Source: Secundilactobacillus pentosiphilus (GTDB lineage: Bacteria; Bacillota; Bacilli; Lactobacillales; Lactobacillaceae). Taken from it: DNA of 64,000 nt. Location of the stretch: NCBI RefSeq assembly GCF_002217985.1, contig NZ_BCMI01000012.1:1-64000 (forward strand), given 5' to 3'. The stretch's first letter is position 1; each line of letters begins with the position of its first letter. Position numbers and translations under genes: made by a program. The notes beneath the pieces were generated by a model. The model searched no databases. It had not been told where the DNA came from and saw only the letters and a program-made list of their open reading frames with translations. This document shows, one piece after another, positions 19,701 to 28,501 of the stretch.

Positions 19701-22700
19701 TTACAGCTAGGTTTGTTTGATTACCAGTGTAAATTACATTCAGTACGCTATTCTCAGGCTTGGCAGTCGTAGGTTGGTTAGTATAAGCAGAAACCGTATC
19801 TTGGTCTGCCGTATAACCAGCAACCGTTGGTACAGTTACTGCTTCATAGCCGTCTAGAGGTGTGTATGTTGTCACGCCGGTTGCCAAATCAGTATCCGTG
19901 GTCCAGTTGGCAGTTTGAGTAACCGCTTTTGGATTAGCACCATTAACAACGCCTGTAAAGTTAATCGTTCGAGTCGTGGTCCCGTTGAAATCAGCTGGCA
20001 AAACAGTTGAGTGTTGATGCTTTACCTTGATTGTCAGTGCATTTCCATCAGCCGTTAAGGTCTGGTCAATCGTTTGGTCATTATCACTAACTAATTCATA
20101 GTTGGTTGGAACGTTAGCTTGTCCCTTGACTTCATCACCGACTTTTCCAGCAAGCACTTGTGTACCAACAACGGCTTCACCCTTATCTTGATCAACAAAG
20201 GTGACCGTCAGGTTAGTTTGATTGCCAGTGTAACTGACATTCACCGCAGTACTCTCAGGTTTAACAGTTGTCGCCTGATTAGTTTCTGCAGGAACTGTAT
20301 CTTGATTTGCTGTATAGCCCGCAACTGTTGGTGCAGAGACAGCGGCATAGTCATTCTTAGGCGTGTACGTTGTCACACCCGTTACTAAATCAGTGTCCGT
20401 GGTCCAGTTGACAGTTTGGATGACCGATTTAGGATTGGTGCCGTGAACGCCGCTAAAGTTAATTGTTCGAGTCGTCGTACCATCGAAACCAGCTGGCAAA
20501 GCAGTTGAATGTTGATGCTTTACCTTAATCGTCAGTGCATTACCATCAGCCGTTAAAGTCTGGTCAATCGTTTGGTCATTATCACTAACCAATTCGTAGT
20601 TGTCTGGAACGTTAGCTTGTGCCTTGACTTCATCACCAACTTTACCAGCAAGCACTTGCGTCCCAACTGCTGCACCATCATCGTCTTGATCAGCATAAGT
20701 GACGGTTAAACTGGTTGCTTTCCCTTTGTAGGTTACGGTTACAGTCCTATTCGTAGGCTTTGCAGTCGTCGATTGATTAGTAACAGCAGGAACTGTATCT
20801 TGATCTGCCGTATAGCCATCAACTGCTGGTACATCAAATGCAGCATAGCCATCCTTAGACGTATAAGTTGTCACGCCCGTTGCTAAATCAGTATCCGTTG
20901 TCCAAGTGGCAGTTTGAGTAACCGCCTTTGGATTGTTGCCGTTAACACCCGTAAAGTTAATCGTTCGAGTTGTAGTCCCATTGAAATCAGCTGGCAAGGT
21001 AGTTGAGTGTTGGTGCTTTACCTTGATCGTTAGTGAATTATCGCCACTAGTCAGCGTCTGATCAATTGTTTTGTCGTTCTCATTAACCAATACAGAGTGT
21101 GCCGGAACAGTGGTTTTCTCCTGAACTTTATCACCAACTTTACCGGTAATGGTTTGCGTACCGACAACGGCTTCGCTCTTATCTTGATCAACAAAAGTGA
21201 TGGTCAGGTTTGTTTGATTACCAGTGTAGTTGACATTCACTGCAGTACTCTCAGGTTTAACAGTTGTCGCCTGATTAGTTTCTGCAGGAACCGTATCTTG
21301 GTCTGCCGCATAGCCAGCAACCGTTGGTGCAGAAACCGCGGCATAGTTATTCTTAGACGTGTAAGTAGTCACGCCCGTTACTAAGTCGGTATCTGCAGTC
21401 CAAGTGGCCGTTTGAGTAACTGGATTAGGATTGGTGCCATTAACACCTGTAAAGTTAATCGTTCGAGTCGTAGTCCCGTTGAAATCGGCTGGCAAAGCAG
21501 TTGAATGTTGGTGCTTCACCTTGATCGTTAGTGAATTATCACCACTAGTTAACGTCTGACCGACTGTTTTGTCGTTCTCGTTAACTAATACATAGTTTGT
21601 TGGAACAGCGGTTTGCGCCTGAACTTTATCACCAACTTTGCCGGTAATGATTTGGGTACCGATCACCGCTTCACCCTTTTCTTGACTAACAAAGGTGATG
21701 GTCAGGCTAGTTGGATTACCAGTATAAGTGACATCCGTTTTATCCGGATTCTTTGGCGTCGTCACCGTGATTGAGCCATTTGGATTAACAACGCCAGTCA
21801 GTGTTGCCCGGTTTGGCGTATAGCCGTCAACGGACGGCGTCGGAATATTAACGGTTTGACCGGTTCTTCCGTCAATTCCAGTAATCGTCTTAGAGCCTTG
21901 GCTAGTTGTAATTACAACCATTCCATTACCTTCATTGGGCGTGTAAACAACGTTAATGTTCGTGCCGATAAACTTACCGTTTACAAAGTTTTCACTGGTT
22001 GGAACTGGCGTTGGAATCGTAATTTGCGACTGGATTGGCGTATAACCTTCAATCGTTTGTGCTGTTATTATTGACCCAGGTACCTGTTCGACCTTAGTAA
22101 CGGCACTATACGGCACTGGCGTAACTGACCCATCAGTATTTTGCAATACCGGTGTCAACGTCATCAGAGCAGTTGTATTTTCAATTTTGTTCAGGTAAAC
22201 AACGTAGTTTGGCGTGGCATGATCATCGCGGTCAAAGTTCTGCTCAGCTGCTGCTAAGCCGTTTTTAGCTACGTTTAAAGTATAGCCTTGGCTGAGTAGC
22301 GCCTGCTGTCTTTGAAAGGCCGGTTGGTAATTAACAACGCCATCTGAAACACCCGTTAATTCAACGTTGTCTAAGCTCTTCCCATTTTGATCCTTGAACT
22401 GAACGTTGATTTTCTGATCATTTGCCCTGTAGTGAAGGGTCACAACGCTTTGACCATTAAGAGAAGCCACCGTGAGTCGAACCGGATTATCGGTAGTGGT
22501 AGCCTTGTAGCCAGCATCGTAGGTGTAACCAGGAATTGACGCCGGTGTGACAGCTATCATGCCCTTGGCCAATCCGGTAATCTCACCATCAGGTATGATT
22601 GCCGTACCATTTTGATCAACAAACTGTTCCTTAATTTTATTAGCAGCGTATTGAACAATATAGGTGTTGCCATCGGTGCCGTTGATTGGCGGAATATCGG

Positions 22701-24648
22701 TGGCAGCAATCCAGTTGCCCTTGCCCTTTATCGTGTAACCAGACGTATAGCCGTCCGCTGGGCGAATGGAAATTGGTGATAGGCCAGCCGAAAGTTTAAT
22801 ATTTTGATTTCTAGCATCCTTGATTGGTGTTTTTCCTGGAAGCGATACGCCGATCTCGGGTGTTACCGCAACAATATTACCAACTGACGATTGCGTCACT
22901 TGGGGAACATCTTGGGCTGGGGTACTTTCAGTTTTAGGCACTTGATAAGCATCGATGGTCCGTGTCACTGACGGGCGCTGTGTATAGTAAACGTTAATCG
23001 TGTTGTAGTGGCCCTTAGATGCGTTGGTAAGCATCTGGGTGTTAACAACATCCATCGAATTCTTTTGGTAATGACCAGTAACGTCCGTCCCGACTGCGCC
23101 CAGAAAAGTGTAGCCAGGAATCACCGGTGCGCCATAACTTGCGGTCTTACCTGAAGTCGTTTCGGTAACTTCCAGCGTATTCCCAACGCTAGCGTTAATC
23201 GTAGTTGTTTTTTGGCTTGAAATCTGTTCGCCGGTATCATTGTTAATATAATTAACCGTGACAGTCTGGGGAACCTTTTCAAAACTATATGAGTTAATAC
23301 GGCCCTGAATTAAGCCGCCCGGAATCGTTGCGCCACCACGATAGTGAACTTGATCTGCACCAGTTCCACCCATTGCACCAAATAGCGCAATGGAGGTTGC
23401 ACTTGGTAATTCAGTGTTATCAGTCACAACTTTTCCTAACGGATTTTGCATGGCTGTATCGGTAGTATCATAGACAGCTACCGAAAGCGTACCGCTAACC
23501 TTATTGTCAAAATCAGCGATGTCACTGTTTGGCAGCCATTGAATATCAAAAAGCACGTCTAATTTCGGACCCGCCTGGTTAGGATCCGCTGGTGCATCGG
23601 GCAGACCAATCGTTGCGTAGGGGCTGTCTTGATATATATCCGGTTTCGTTCCGATCAGAAGTTGTGCTATTTTACCCAATAAATCATCTGGGCCCGCCTG
23701 CTGTACATATTGAGCATTGATGCTTTGATCATCATCAAGCGTCAGTGGATTAAACCCGCCACCAGACGTTCCTATGGACGTCGTATGATTATCAGTCTGC
23801 CGAATCGTTAAGGTACCAGGTTTTGTATCATGGTCGTCAGGTTGTTCACTTGTATACCCATCAAAGCCTAAGAAGGTCGTATTAGGCTGACCTTGAATCC
23901 CAATATCGACTGAAGCATCACTTGTCTTACTGATACCGGCAGCTTGAGGGTTTACTGGTTGCAAAATAACACCTAGTCCGCCACCAGGGTTGTCCTTACT
24001 CATATACCACTCACCCTGAACATCAAAACGAGAAGTTGTATCAATTTGGTTTTTAAATGAGTAAGAAGCAGCAACAGCGTTTTCATCATCCACTAGTTTG
24101 ACCCACTGCTTATTATCAGCATCTTGATAAACTTTGCCGTAGTCACCCGTACTATCGATAGCAACGTGTTTAGAACTGTCATTTTGACCACCTTGGCCAA
24201 CAAAGTTATCGTTAACACTCGTTGGAATCTTGTTATTCGTAACGGCCGCCTGATTGGCGCCGGTAGCGACTGATGGCTTAGTTGATGAAACGTTGCCCTT
24301 ATCATCGATATACTGACCGTCTAATTGATTAATTGTCTTTACTGAAGACGTTGATGTATCTGTAGTCGCTTGGTTTGAGACGGCTGGAGTTGCCTGATAC
24401 CCTTGTGCATTACTGGAAGCCTGTGCATCACTATGCGTACGTACTTGACCTGAGTCAGTACTGATAGCAGTAGTCGAGGGCGCCACTGCAGTGCTCGTTT
24501 GAGTTGCCGCGTGCACGTCTTGGCTTAAAAACATCCATGAGCCAAGCGTAACCATAGAAACGCTGGCATATAAAAATCGCTTACCTGCTTTATACATCTT
24601 ATAATGTCTGGTCTCGTTACATTTCATAACTTGATTTCGATTCTTCAA
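16720..24648 (-). CDS. Giant cell-wall-anchored MucBP adhesin with lectin-like domain
   Basis: About 2,642 residues. The preferred start is TTG at 24648 (about ten bases after AAGGAG); an upstream TTG adds ten residues. The N-terminus has a YKxGK-type signal (KMYKAGKRFLYASVSMV) and AxA cleavage (VHAAT). After a Ser/Thr/Gln linker, residues ~150-450 resemble a bacterial L-type lectin fold (LGVILQPVNPQ, FLGFDGYTSEQPDD). MucBP modules follow (VTVNYINNDTGEQIS, IKEQFVDQNGTAIIPDGEI, INVQFKDQNGKSL). Then come six ~166-residue repeats, a second MucBP-like module, four ~85-residue YTINFTDYxGNVVG repeats, and three short GIQxFFxxQV repeats. The end is MPQTNE, a hydrophobic stretch and a KRKK tail, the sortase signal of the lactobacillar LPQTxE type with Met for Leu. 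Likely binds mucin or plant glycans (inference from family). Confidence 0.9.
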   Translation of the reverse strand: MKNRNQVMKCNETRHYKMYKAGKRFLYASVSMVTLGSWMFLSQDVHAATQTSTAVAPSTTAISTDSGQVRTHSDAQASSNAQGYQATPAVSNQATTDTSTSSVKTINQLDGQYIDDKGNVSSTKPSVATGANQAAVTNNKIPTSVNDNFVGQGGQNDSSKHVAIDSTGDYGKVYQDADNKQWVKLVDDENAVAASYSFKNQIDTTSRFDVQGEWYMSKDNPGGGLGVILQPVNPQAAGISKTSDASVDIGIQGQPNTTFLGFDGYTSEQPDDHDTKPGTLTIRQTDNHTTSIGTSGGGFNPLTLDDDQSINAQYVQQAGPDDLLGKIAQLLIGTKPDIYQDSPYATIGLPDAPADPNQAGPKLDVLFDIQWLPNSDIADFDNKVSGTLSVAVYDTTDTAMQNPLGKVVTDNTELPSATSIALFGAMGGTGADQVHYRGGATIPGGLIQGRINSYSFEKVPQTVTVNYINNDTGEQISSQKTTTINASVGNTLEVTETTSGKTASYGAPVIPGYTFLGAVGTDVTGHYQKNSMDVVNTQMLTNASKGHYNTINVYYTQRPSVTRTIDAYQVPKTESTPAQDVPQVTQSSVGNIVAVTPEIGVSLPGKTPIKDARNQNIKLSAGLSPISIRPADGYTSGYTIKGKGNWIAATDIPPINGTDGNTYIVQYAANKIKEQFVDQNGTAIIPDGEITGLAKGMIAVTPASIPGYTYDAGYKATTTDNPVRLTVASLNGQSVVTLHYRANDQKINVQFKDQNGKSLDNVELTGVSDGVVNYQPAFQRQQALLSQGYTLNVAKNGLAAAEQNFDRDDHATPNYVVYLNKIENTTALMTLTPVLQNTDGSVTPVPYSAVTKVEQVPGSIITAQTIEGYTPIQSQITIPTPVPTSENFVNGKFIGTNINVVYTPNEGNGMVVITTSQGSKTITGIDGRTGQTVNIPTPSVDGYTPNRATLTGVVNPNGSITVTTPKNPDKTDVTYTGNPTSLTITFVSQEKGEAVIGTQIITGKVGDKVQAQTAVPTNYVLVNENDKTVGQTLTSGDNSLTIKVKHQHSTALPADFNGTTTRTINFTGVNGTNPNPVTQTATWTADTDLVTGVTTYTSKNNYAAVSAPTVAGYAADQDTVPAETNQATTVKPESTAVNVNYTGNQTNLTITFVDQDKSEAVVGTQTITGKVGDKVQEKTTVPAHSVLVNENDKTIDQTLTSGDNSLTIKVKHQHSTTLPADFNGTTTRTINFTGVNGNNPKAVTQTATWTTDTDLATGVTTYTSKDGYAAFDVPAVDGYTADQDTVPAVTNQSTTAKPTNRTVTVTYKGKATSLTVTYADQDDDGAAVGTQVLAGKVGDEVKAQANVPDNYELVSDNDQTIDQTLTADGNALTIKVKHQHSTALPAGFDGTTTRTINFSGVHGTNPKSVIQTVNWTTDTDLVTGVTTYTPKNDYAAVSAPTVAGYTANQDTVPAETNQATTVKPESTAVNVSYTGNQTNLTVTFVDQDKGEAVVGTQVLAGKVGDEVKGQANVPTNYELVSDNDQTIDQTLTADGNALTIKVKHQHSTVLPADFNGTTTRTINFTGVVNGANPKAVTQTANWTTDTDLATGVTTYTPLDGYEAVTVPTVAGYTADQDTVSAYTNQPTTAKPENSVLNVIYTGNQTNLAVTFADQDNGGISVGTQTMTGKVGDEVKGQANVPVNYVLVNDSDQTIDQILTADGNALTIKVKHQHSTVLPAEFNGTTTRTINFTGVNGTNPKAITQTANWVTDTDLATGVTTYTPLDGYEAVIVPTVTGYTADQDTVPAETNQVATEKPADSTVSVVYTGNQTNLAVTYADQDNGGAAVGTQVLAGKVGDEVKAQANVPTNYELVNDSDQTIDQTLAADGNALTIKVKHQHSTVLPADFNGATTRTINFTGVNGTNPKAVTQTANWTTDTDLATGVTTYTPLDGYEAVTVPTVAGYTANQDTVPAETNQAATEKPADSTVSVAYKADSQSIQVRFVDKQTGKELGTTTLSGSSDDNIDYQPAFEAQQNLLNQGYTLNKKNQNGLSSATKTFNVYGKTPTYVVELNRIESVELGKVTTDGVPSANQYTINFTDYDGNVVGKITFVGNAGDNYDLKGNLPKGYVLTPGQTNTVVSVPKGQDPKTPLTVNVTTPAGQDTDGIEVVTKEQVDDDVASANQYTINFTDYNGNVVGTTTVDGNPGDSFNITSQIPKGYVSTPGKDGMVSLSTDGDSSQPISYNVTTPAGQDTEGIEVVTKEQVDDDVASANQYTISFTDYNSNVVGTTSFAGNTGDNYDFQANLPEGYVLTPGQTSTVVSVPKGQDPSKPLTVHVTTPAGQTADGIEVGTKEQVAKDVPSANQYMINFTDYSGKVVGTATVDGNAGDSFNITSQLPKGYVSAPGEDGMVSFPTDENSDQSIGYHVTTPAGQDTDGIQSFFAEKVLSNSQSVTQDDYYDYTQPGQLTDGIQTFFKGQVSDGQSVNGNQYYDYMLAGQLAAGIHSYFKGQVSSDSPSVALDKYYDLTQKNHAAEDDLTSVSESNATAGRGSSKADRLDNHGEISSEVSGQSNGGAVANIGTNSETHSGMSAGAAASTSEARVTLQSQKSASQNRLPQNKAQTTANKMPQTNEQRAEIASLLGSELLLGSIGLHEMKRKKHSH
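17440..18460 (-). repeat. Four ~85-residue repeats near the adhesin C-terminus
   Basis: Four copies of a unit beginning SANQYTINFTDYDGNVVG and ending TTPAGQDTDGIEVVTKEQV. Two subtypes alternate: one with LPKGYVLTPGQTNTVVSVPKG, the other with IPKGYVSTPGKDGMVS. The alternation suggests duplication of a two-unit block. Confidence 0.8.
18720..21730 (-). repeat. Six tandem ~498-bp in-frame repeats in the MucBP adhesin
   Basis: The motif KVKHQHST recurs six times at about 498-bp intervals (antisense motif near 19015, 19512, 20010, 20513, 21010 and 21505). Each unit runs from a MucBP-like half (TNLTVTFVDQDKGEAVVGTQ) to a second half (TTTRTINFTGVNGTNPKAV, then GYTADQDTVPAETNQ). Copies are nearly identical over long stretches, so copy number should vary by recombination. 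Confidence 0.9.
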
Positions 24649-25253
24649 ATTCTGCTTTCTCCTTACGTTAGTTTTCAATCATTAACTTGCTAAAATTTCG
24701 TTTAAATTCCGTTTGACTAATACTAAATTAATCCTGCTTTATATTCTTCAACTAACAATTAAGAAAGTATGAATGAGGCATTCAGGCACTCGTTCAATAA
24801 CATCTGAAGTTATTGAACGCCAATACCACTGATTAACAGTAGCTACTTGACAGCTATAGTAAGTGTCATGAAAGTGTCATAGTTCGCATTATAGTCCATA
24901 TGTAACATTATTCATAGACTTATCAACATTATTTTCAAAAAAGTCAGTAAAACAGTTAATGACGTTAAACGCCCTTAACCGTTTTAAACGTCAAATTGTA
25001 ATTTATATTCTCTGATATGTTTTTTTATTCATGAAAATACCAATCAGTTTTTGAAAATAGCAGTCTACTATCGCCACGAAACAAACTTTAATAGCATAGT
25101 AGACATTCATATTAATGCAATGGTCCCTGCTGGATTGTTTTTTCCCAATTAGTCATTCAGTGACTGGCAGCCACATGACGTCACTTTTTCCCCCAAAAAC
25201 GTCAAAAGACCCCCGAATTCGCTATGGCGAATTCAGGGGTCTTGGGATCAATA
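24649..25253. other. 605-bp intergenic region upstream of the MucBP adhesin
   Basis: No gene seen. It contains a perfect 11-bp inverted repeat CGTTCAATAAC / GTTATTGAACG (24791-24801, 24809-24819), a tandem AAGTGTCAT pair near 24865-24890, and an imperfect palindrome TGACGTTAAACG / CGTTTTAAACGTCA (24960-24993). These are candidate operators for the adhesin, which is transcribed leftward from here. Confidence 0.45.
25206..25243 (-). terminator. Terminator of the 25.3-kb small gene
   Basis: Stem AAGACCCCcGAATTCGC / GCGAATTCaGGGGTCTT with a TATG loop, just after the stop at 25254; A-rich left flank gives a U-rich minus tail. Confidence 0.75.
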
Positions 25254-25490
25254 CTAAGCAACTGTATTGTGATCATTCAAAACATGCTGAAACGAAACCA
25301 GGTCCTTGCTGGGATTAGCTTTAAATAACCCTTTGATGTGAGTATTTTCATCCGAAACGATGACAAGATACTCACCCTCAACTTCTTTAGAACGTTCAAA
25401 GGTTTCGTACTCACCCTTGAACCCATTTTTCCTAAAAAGACCAATGATTTTTAACATTTCTTTTTGACTAACTTCGGTTTCGTTATCCAA
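25254..25490 (-). CDS. Small hypothetical protein (78 aa)
   Basis: A 78-residue acidic soluble protein. The start is taken as TTG at 25490, ten bases after CAGGAG; an upstream TTG adds seven residues but lacks a site. The sequence reads like a single small alpha/beta domain: helix SQKEMLKIIGLFRKNGF, strand EYETFERSKEVEGEYLVIVSDE, helix at the end. No family recognised and no membrane segment. It has its own terminator and stands alone between the adhesin promoter region and gpmA, so the context says nothing about its role. Confidence 0.6.
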   Translation of the reverse strand: MDNETEVSQKEMLKIIGLFRKNGFKGEYETFERSKEVEGEYLVIVSDENTHIKGLFKANPSKDLVSFQHVLNDHNTVA

Positions 25491-25567
25491 TTCTTTCTTG
25501 CTCCTGTTCAATTACTTATTTTAATCGTTACCATCATTTTCTAGTGTTGCCAGGTTTAGCACAGAAA

Positions 25568-25611
25568 AATGATCACCCACGGGACAGACGAACCGCCCGT
25601 TAGTGACCATT
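25568..25611. terminator. Hairpin terminator between the gpmA-side repeats and the small gene
   Basis: A 16-bp imperfect stem (AATGATCACCCACGGG / CCCGTTAGTGACCATT) with a 12-base loop. The minus strand exits into ATTTTTCTG, the plus strand into ATTTTTGTT. It could end gpmA read-through after the two palindromic elements. Confidence 0.7.
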
Positions 25612-25642
25612 ATTTTTGTTTTGATTTTGTTTGTAGGGCAGC

Positions 25643-25735
25643 ATAGCTGAAACGTGTTCCAGCAGGCAAGGAGCTATGTGTAAGGCGATATTGGCATAAA
25701 TCCAAAACCAGGATTTTTGTTTCCTGCCACATAGC
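25643..25735 (-). repeat. Palindromic element, half copy (B1)
   Basis: On the minus strand it has the conserved tip (AAATCC...GGATTT) and the right arm with CGCCTTACA, then GGAACACGTTTCAGC. The left arm is absent. It directly follows full copy B2 and is joined through GGCTATGTGGC, similar to the joints at 31.0 and 31.2 kb. Confidence 0.75.
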
Positions 25736-25854
25736 CAAAACGTGTTCCGTAGACCAGACCGCTGCATGTAAGGCACTTACAACACAAATCCAAAACCGGG
25801 ATTTATGTCGCAAGTACCTTACACTCCGCGGTCTAAACGGTCTACTCCACACTC
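25736..25854 (-). repeat. Palindromic element, full copy (B2), directly after gpmA
   Basis: Full copy in sense orientation to gpmA, beginning about eight bases after its stop. Arms: GACCGC / GCGGTC, internal loop GGAG / TGCA, then TGTAAGGTACTTGCGAC / GTTGTAAGTGCCTTACA, and tip AAATCC...GGATTT. Arm sequences differ from other copies but remain complementary. Confidence 0.85.
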
Positions 25855-25859
25855 TTACT

Positions 25860-26549
25860 CTAACCTAACTTACTCTTCCCCAACACATTCAACTTCTCAT
25901 CGAAGTCATAGATAACTGGTTGGCCCGTCTTCATTTCCAAGTTGATGATATCTTCATCTGAGATACCTTCAATGTACTTGCTCAAGGCACGCAATGAGTT
26001 ACCGTGGGCCGCAATGATGACGTTCTTGCCATCTAACAACTTAGGTGCCACTTCATCTTCCCAGAAAGGCATAACCCGTTCGAGAGTCACCTTTAAGTTT
26101 TCACCACCAGGTACGATGTTAGGGTCCAAGTTAGCGTAACGACGATCGTTAACAGCTGAACCTTCATCATCAGCCTTCAGCAATGGTGGCAAAACATCGT
26201 ATGAACGACGCCAGATGTGAACTTGTTCGTCACCGAACTTCTTAGCTGCTTCAGCCTTGTTTTGGCCTTGCAAAGCGCCGTAGTGACGTTCGTTCAAACG
26301 CCACGTCTTCTTTTCTGGAATCCAGAGTTGATCTGAGTATTCCAAAGCGTAATGCAACGTCTTGATGGCACGAGTTAACACAGAAGTGTAAGCATAATCG
26401 AATTGAATGCCTGCTTCCTTAAGCAACTTACCAGCGTTGATAGCTTGCTTAACACCTTCATCACTAAGGTCAACGTCAACCCAACCAGTAAATTGGTTAG
26501 ATAAGTTCCATTCACTTTGACCGTGGCGGATCAATACTAATTTAGCCAT
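25860..26549 (-). CDS. gpmA: 2,3-bisphosphoglycerate-dependent phosphoglycerate mutase
   Basis: A 229-residue cytoplasmic glycolytic enzyme interconverting 3- and 2-phosphoglycerate through a phosphohistidine. The phosphate-accepting motif [10 protein letters not shown] carries His9. [12 protein letters not shown] and the second catalytic His in [12 protein letters not shown] are all present. Length is normal for the dPGM family. Start supported by AAAGAGG. Codon use is strongly biased, as expected for a highly expressed glycolytic gene. It is monocistronic. No classical terminator follows the stop at once; instead the structured palindromic elements B2 and B1 begin within ten bases, then a hairpin at 25568-25611. 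Confidence 0.97.
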   Translation of the reverse strand: MAKLVLIRHGQSEWNLSNQFTGWVDVDLSDEGVKQAINAGKLLKEAGIQFDYAYTSVLTRAIKTLHYALEYSDQLWIPEKKTWRLNERHYGALQGQNKAEAAKKFGDEQVHIWRRSYDVLPPLLKADDEGSAVNDRRYANLDPNIVPGGENLKVTLERVMPFWEDEVAPKLLDGKNVIIAAHGNSLRALSKYIEGISDEDIINLEMKTGQPVIYDFDEKLNVLGKSKLG

Positions 26550-26643
26550 TAGTTAAATACCTCTTTCTTCTTTTAATTACCAAACCATTTTACACCAAAT
26601 CAGTTGTAATTTCAGTACCAATTCGCGTTTCCCATCAGGAAAA

Positions 26644-26673
26644 CGGGTTCAATCCCGAAAAAGATCGAACCCG
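26644..26673 (-). terminator. Terminator after lepB
   Basis: Stem CGGGTTC / GAACCCG with a 16-base interior. On the minus strand it is followed by TTTTCC. Short, but well placed 24 bp after the lepB stop. Confidence 0.6.
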
Positions 26674-26696
26674 CTGAAGATGAATCAGTTTTTAAA

Positions 26697-27308
26697 TTAA
26701 TTTTGGTAATTATTGATGACCTTGTGGTTACTCTTCCAAACGCCGATCTTCACCACACCCACCAGCTTACTCTTCGGCACGAATCCATACATCCGGCTAT
26801 CCTCCGAGACGCTCCGGTGATCACCCATGACGAAGTAGCAGTTCTTGGGCACCTTATTGATCCGGTTATTGCCAATGGCCATGCTCCACTTGTTGCTCCA
26901 GTCGTTTTGACGGGCAGCAGAGACTAGGTTAAAGCCGTTTTGATAACCAGTAACCGTGCCAGCTTGCTGCTGATACTTAGAAATGTAGTTTTGCGCTTGA
27001 TACTTGCCATTAACGTAGAGCTTTCCCGTTTTACTGTAACGGATCGAATCTCCTGGCATGCCGATGACACGCTTAACGTAATTTTCCTTCGGCGCGGCGT
27101 TGGCATCTACCCCGCCAGCATCAAATACGATGACTGAATAGCGCTTTACCGGCGCCGTTTTAACCGCCACCACGTGCTGGCCATTCTTTAAATTCGGCTC
27201 CATTGACGCCCCAGAAACGTTAACTGGTACCAGCCAAAAGAAACGAATTCCCAGCGCCAATAATAGTCCAATAGCAACTGGTATTATCCACGAAAGTGCT
27301 TTTTTCAA
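26697..27308 (-). CDS. lepB: Signal peptidase I
   Basis: A 203-residue membrane serine protease removing Sec signal peptides. One N-terminal helix (5-27) anchors the protein. Box B is SGASMEP with catalytic Ser35; Box D is NYVKRVIGMPGD with the general base Lys79; Box E is MGDHRSVSEDSR near the C-terminus, with His for the more common Asn. Length matches Gram-positive type I peptidases. The start is TTG six bases after GGAGGG. It is 37 bp downstream of the AI-2E family permease gene and probably co-transcribed with it. The many exported proteins in this window are natural substrates. Confidence 0.95.
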   Translation of the reverse strand: MKKALSWIIPVAIGLLLALGIRFFWLVPVNVSGASMEPNLKNGQHVVAVKTAPVKRYSVIVFDAGGVDANAAPKENYVKRVIGMPGDSIRYSKTGKLYVNGKYQAQNYISKYQQQAGTVTGYQNGFNLVSAARQNDWSNKWSMAIGNNRINKVPKNCYFVMGDHRSVSEDSRMYGFVPKSKLVGVVKIGVWKSNHKVINNYQN

Positions 27309-27345
27309 AATAAACCCTCCAATTTGTTAGTGAACAGCTGCTCTG

Positions 27346-28425
27346 TTAGTCATCTGACTTCCAGCGTTTCCGTTGTTCTTTAATTTTCTTTGTTAACTCT
27401 TTAGGCGCAACGTATAAGCCGTGTGCCTTCTTGACACCCAGAATGTCCAAAAAGAAAGTGAAAATCGGGACACTGACGATCAGCCCCCAGATCCCCCACA
27501 TTGCTTCACCTGCCAATAATACCACGAAAGTATAGAAAATCGGCAATTCAGTTTTGCTTGACATCAGCTTAGGATTTAAGACGTAAGCTTCCATAGCGTG
27601 AACGACTACCAGCAAAACTAAGATCGTAATAACGTCTCTGGTACCGCCAACTGCGTAGCCCAAAATACTTAACGGAATGGCTGAAATGATGACCCCGGCG
27701 ACGGGCACCAAGCTTAAAATAAAGATCATGATGGCGACTGCCAGCAATTGCGGAATATGCAAGAATGCCAAAACAATCGTTGTTACCGCCGTATTGAACA
27801 GCGCGATTAAGAATTGTGCTTCCAAAACGACCCCAAAGGTATCAGCAAACTTGTGGCCAAAGTAAGAAATATCCTGGAAGAACCAGCCGTATTCACTGCT
27901 TAAAAACAGTCGGGAGAAGGACTCCATGGGCTTCAATTCAATGGTGTAAAAAAAGCTTAGAATCATGGAAAGAACGATTGTGACCCCAAACGAGCCAATA
28001 CTAGTAATGTAGTCGACAATGACTTTTAAGCTGCCCCTTACTTGTGGCAGGAGGTTAGATTTGGCTAACCAATCCGATATTAATTTAACCGTTTGGTTAG
28101 TATCGTTTGCTGAATCTTGATAGAAATTATAGATTGACTGAACACTTGATACCACCTGCGCCGTAATTTTAGGAATATAGATGGTAATGGCAAAATACAG
28201 GCCTACGATCAACAATGTATAAACCACAATCACGATGAGCTGATAAGGTATCCGTGCACGGCGCTGCAAGGCCCTGATCAGCCTAATGATTAAGAACGTA
28301 AAGATAAAGGTCAGCAAGATCTTACTCATTTCCGATCTGACCAGCCAAAGAAACCCAATCAAAATGCCCAAAACGACCCAGCGTCTTAGGATGACATTAT
28401 TAACAAACCGTTGATATAAGCTCAT
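27346..28425 (-). CDS. AI-2E family transporter (membrane permease)
   Basis: A 359-residue integral membrane protein with two N-terminal helices, a soluble insertion at ~75-140, and further helices, the AI-2E (formerly UPF0118/PerM) topology. Family segments seen are VVLSMILSFFYTIELKP, the glycine/proline-rich LVPVAGVIISAIPLSILGY and VYVLNPKLMS-like AYVLNPKLMSSKTELP. The start at MSLYQR is chosen for the GAGAGGAAGAG upstream. Members include AI-2 exporters and sodium/proton antiporters, so the substrate is open. Its ends are basic (KKIKEQRKRWKSDD). It precedes lepB in the same direction. Confidence 0.88.
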   Translation of the reverse strand: MSLYQRFVNNVILRRWVVLGILIGFLWLVRSEMSKILLTFIFTFLIIRLIRALQRRARIPYQLIVIVVYTLLIVGLYFAITIYIPKITAQVVSSVQSIYNFYQDSANDTNQTVKLISDWLAKSNLLPQVRGSLKVIVDYITSIGSFGVTIVLSMILSFFYTIELKPMESFSRLFLSSEYGWFFQDISYFGHKFADTFGVVLEAQFLIALFNTAVTTIVLAFLHIPQLLAVAIMIFILSLVPVAGVIISAIPLSILGYAVGGTRDVITILVLLVVVHAMEAYVLNPKLMSSKTELPIFYTFVVLLAGEAMWGIWGLIVSVPIFTFFLDILGVKKAHGLYVAPKELTKKIKEQRKRWKSDD

Positions 28426-28501
28426 AGCGTCTCTTCCTCTCACAGGTACGTAAATAGCCCTTGCAGCCACTTCTAATCGTGGTCAAACAAGGACCATTTT
28501 G

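Noticed and set aside
25610-25852. 80-codon frame across B1/B2
   Set aside because: It consists wholly of the palindromic repeat elements; frames in repeats at 30886-31395 and 43947-44153 are rejected for the same reason.
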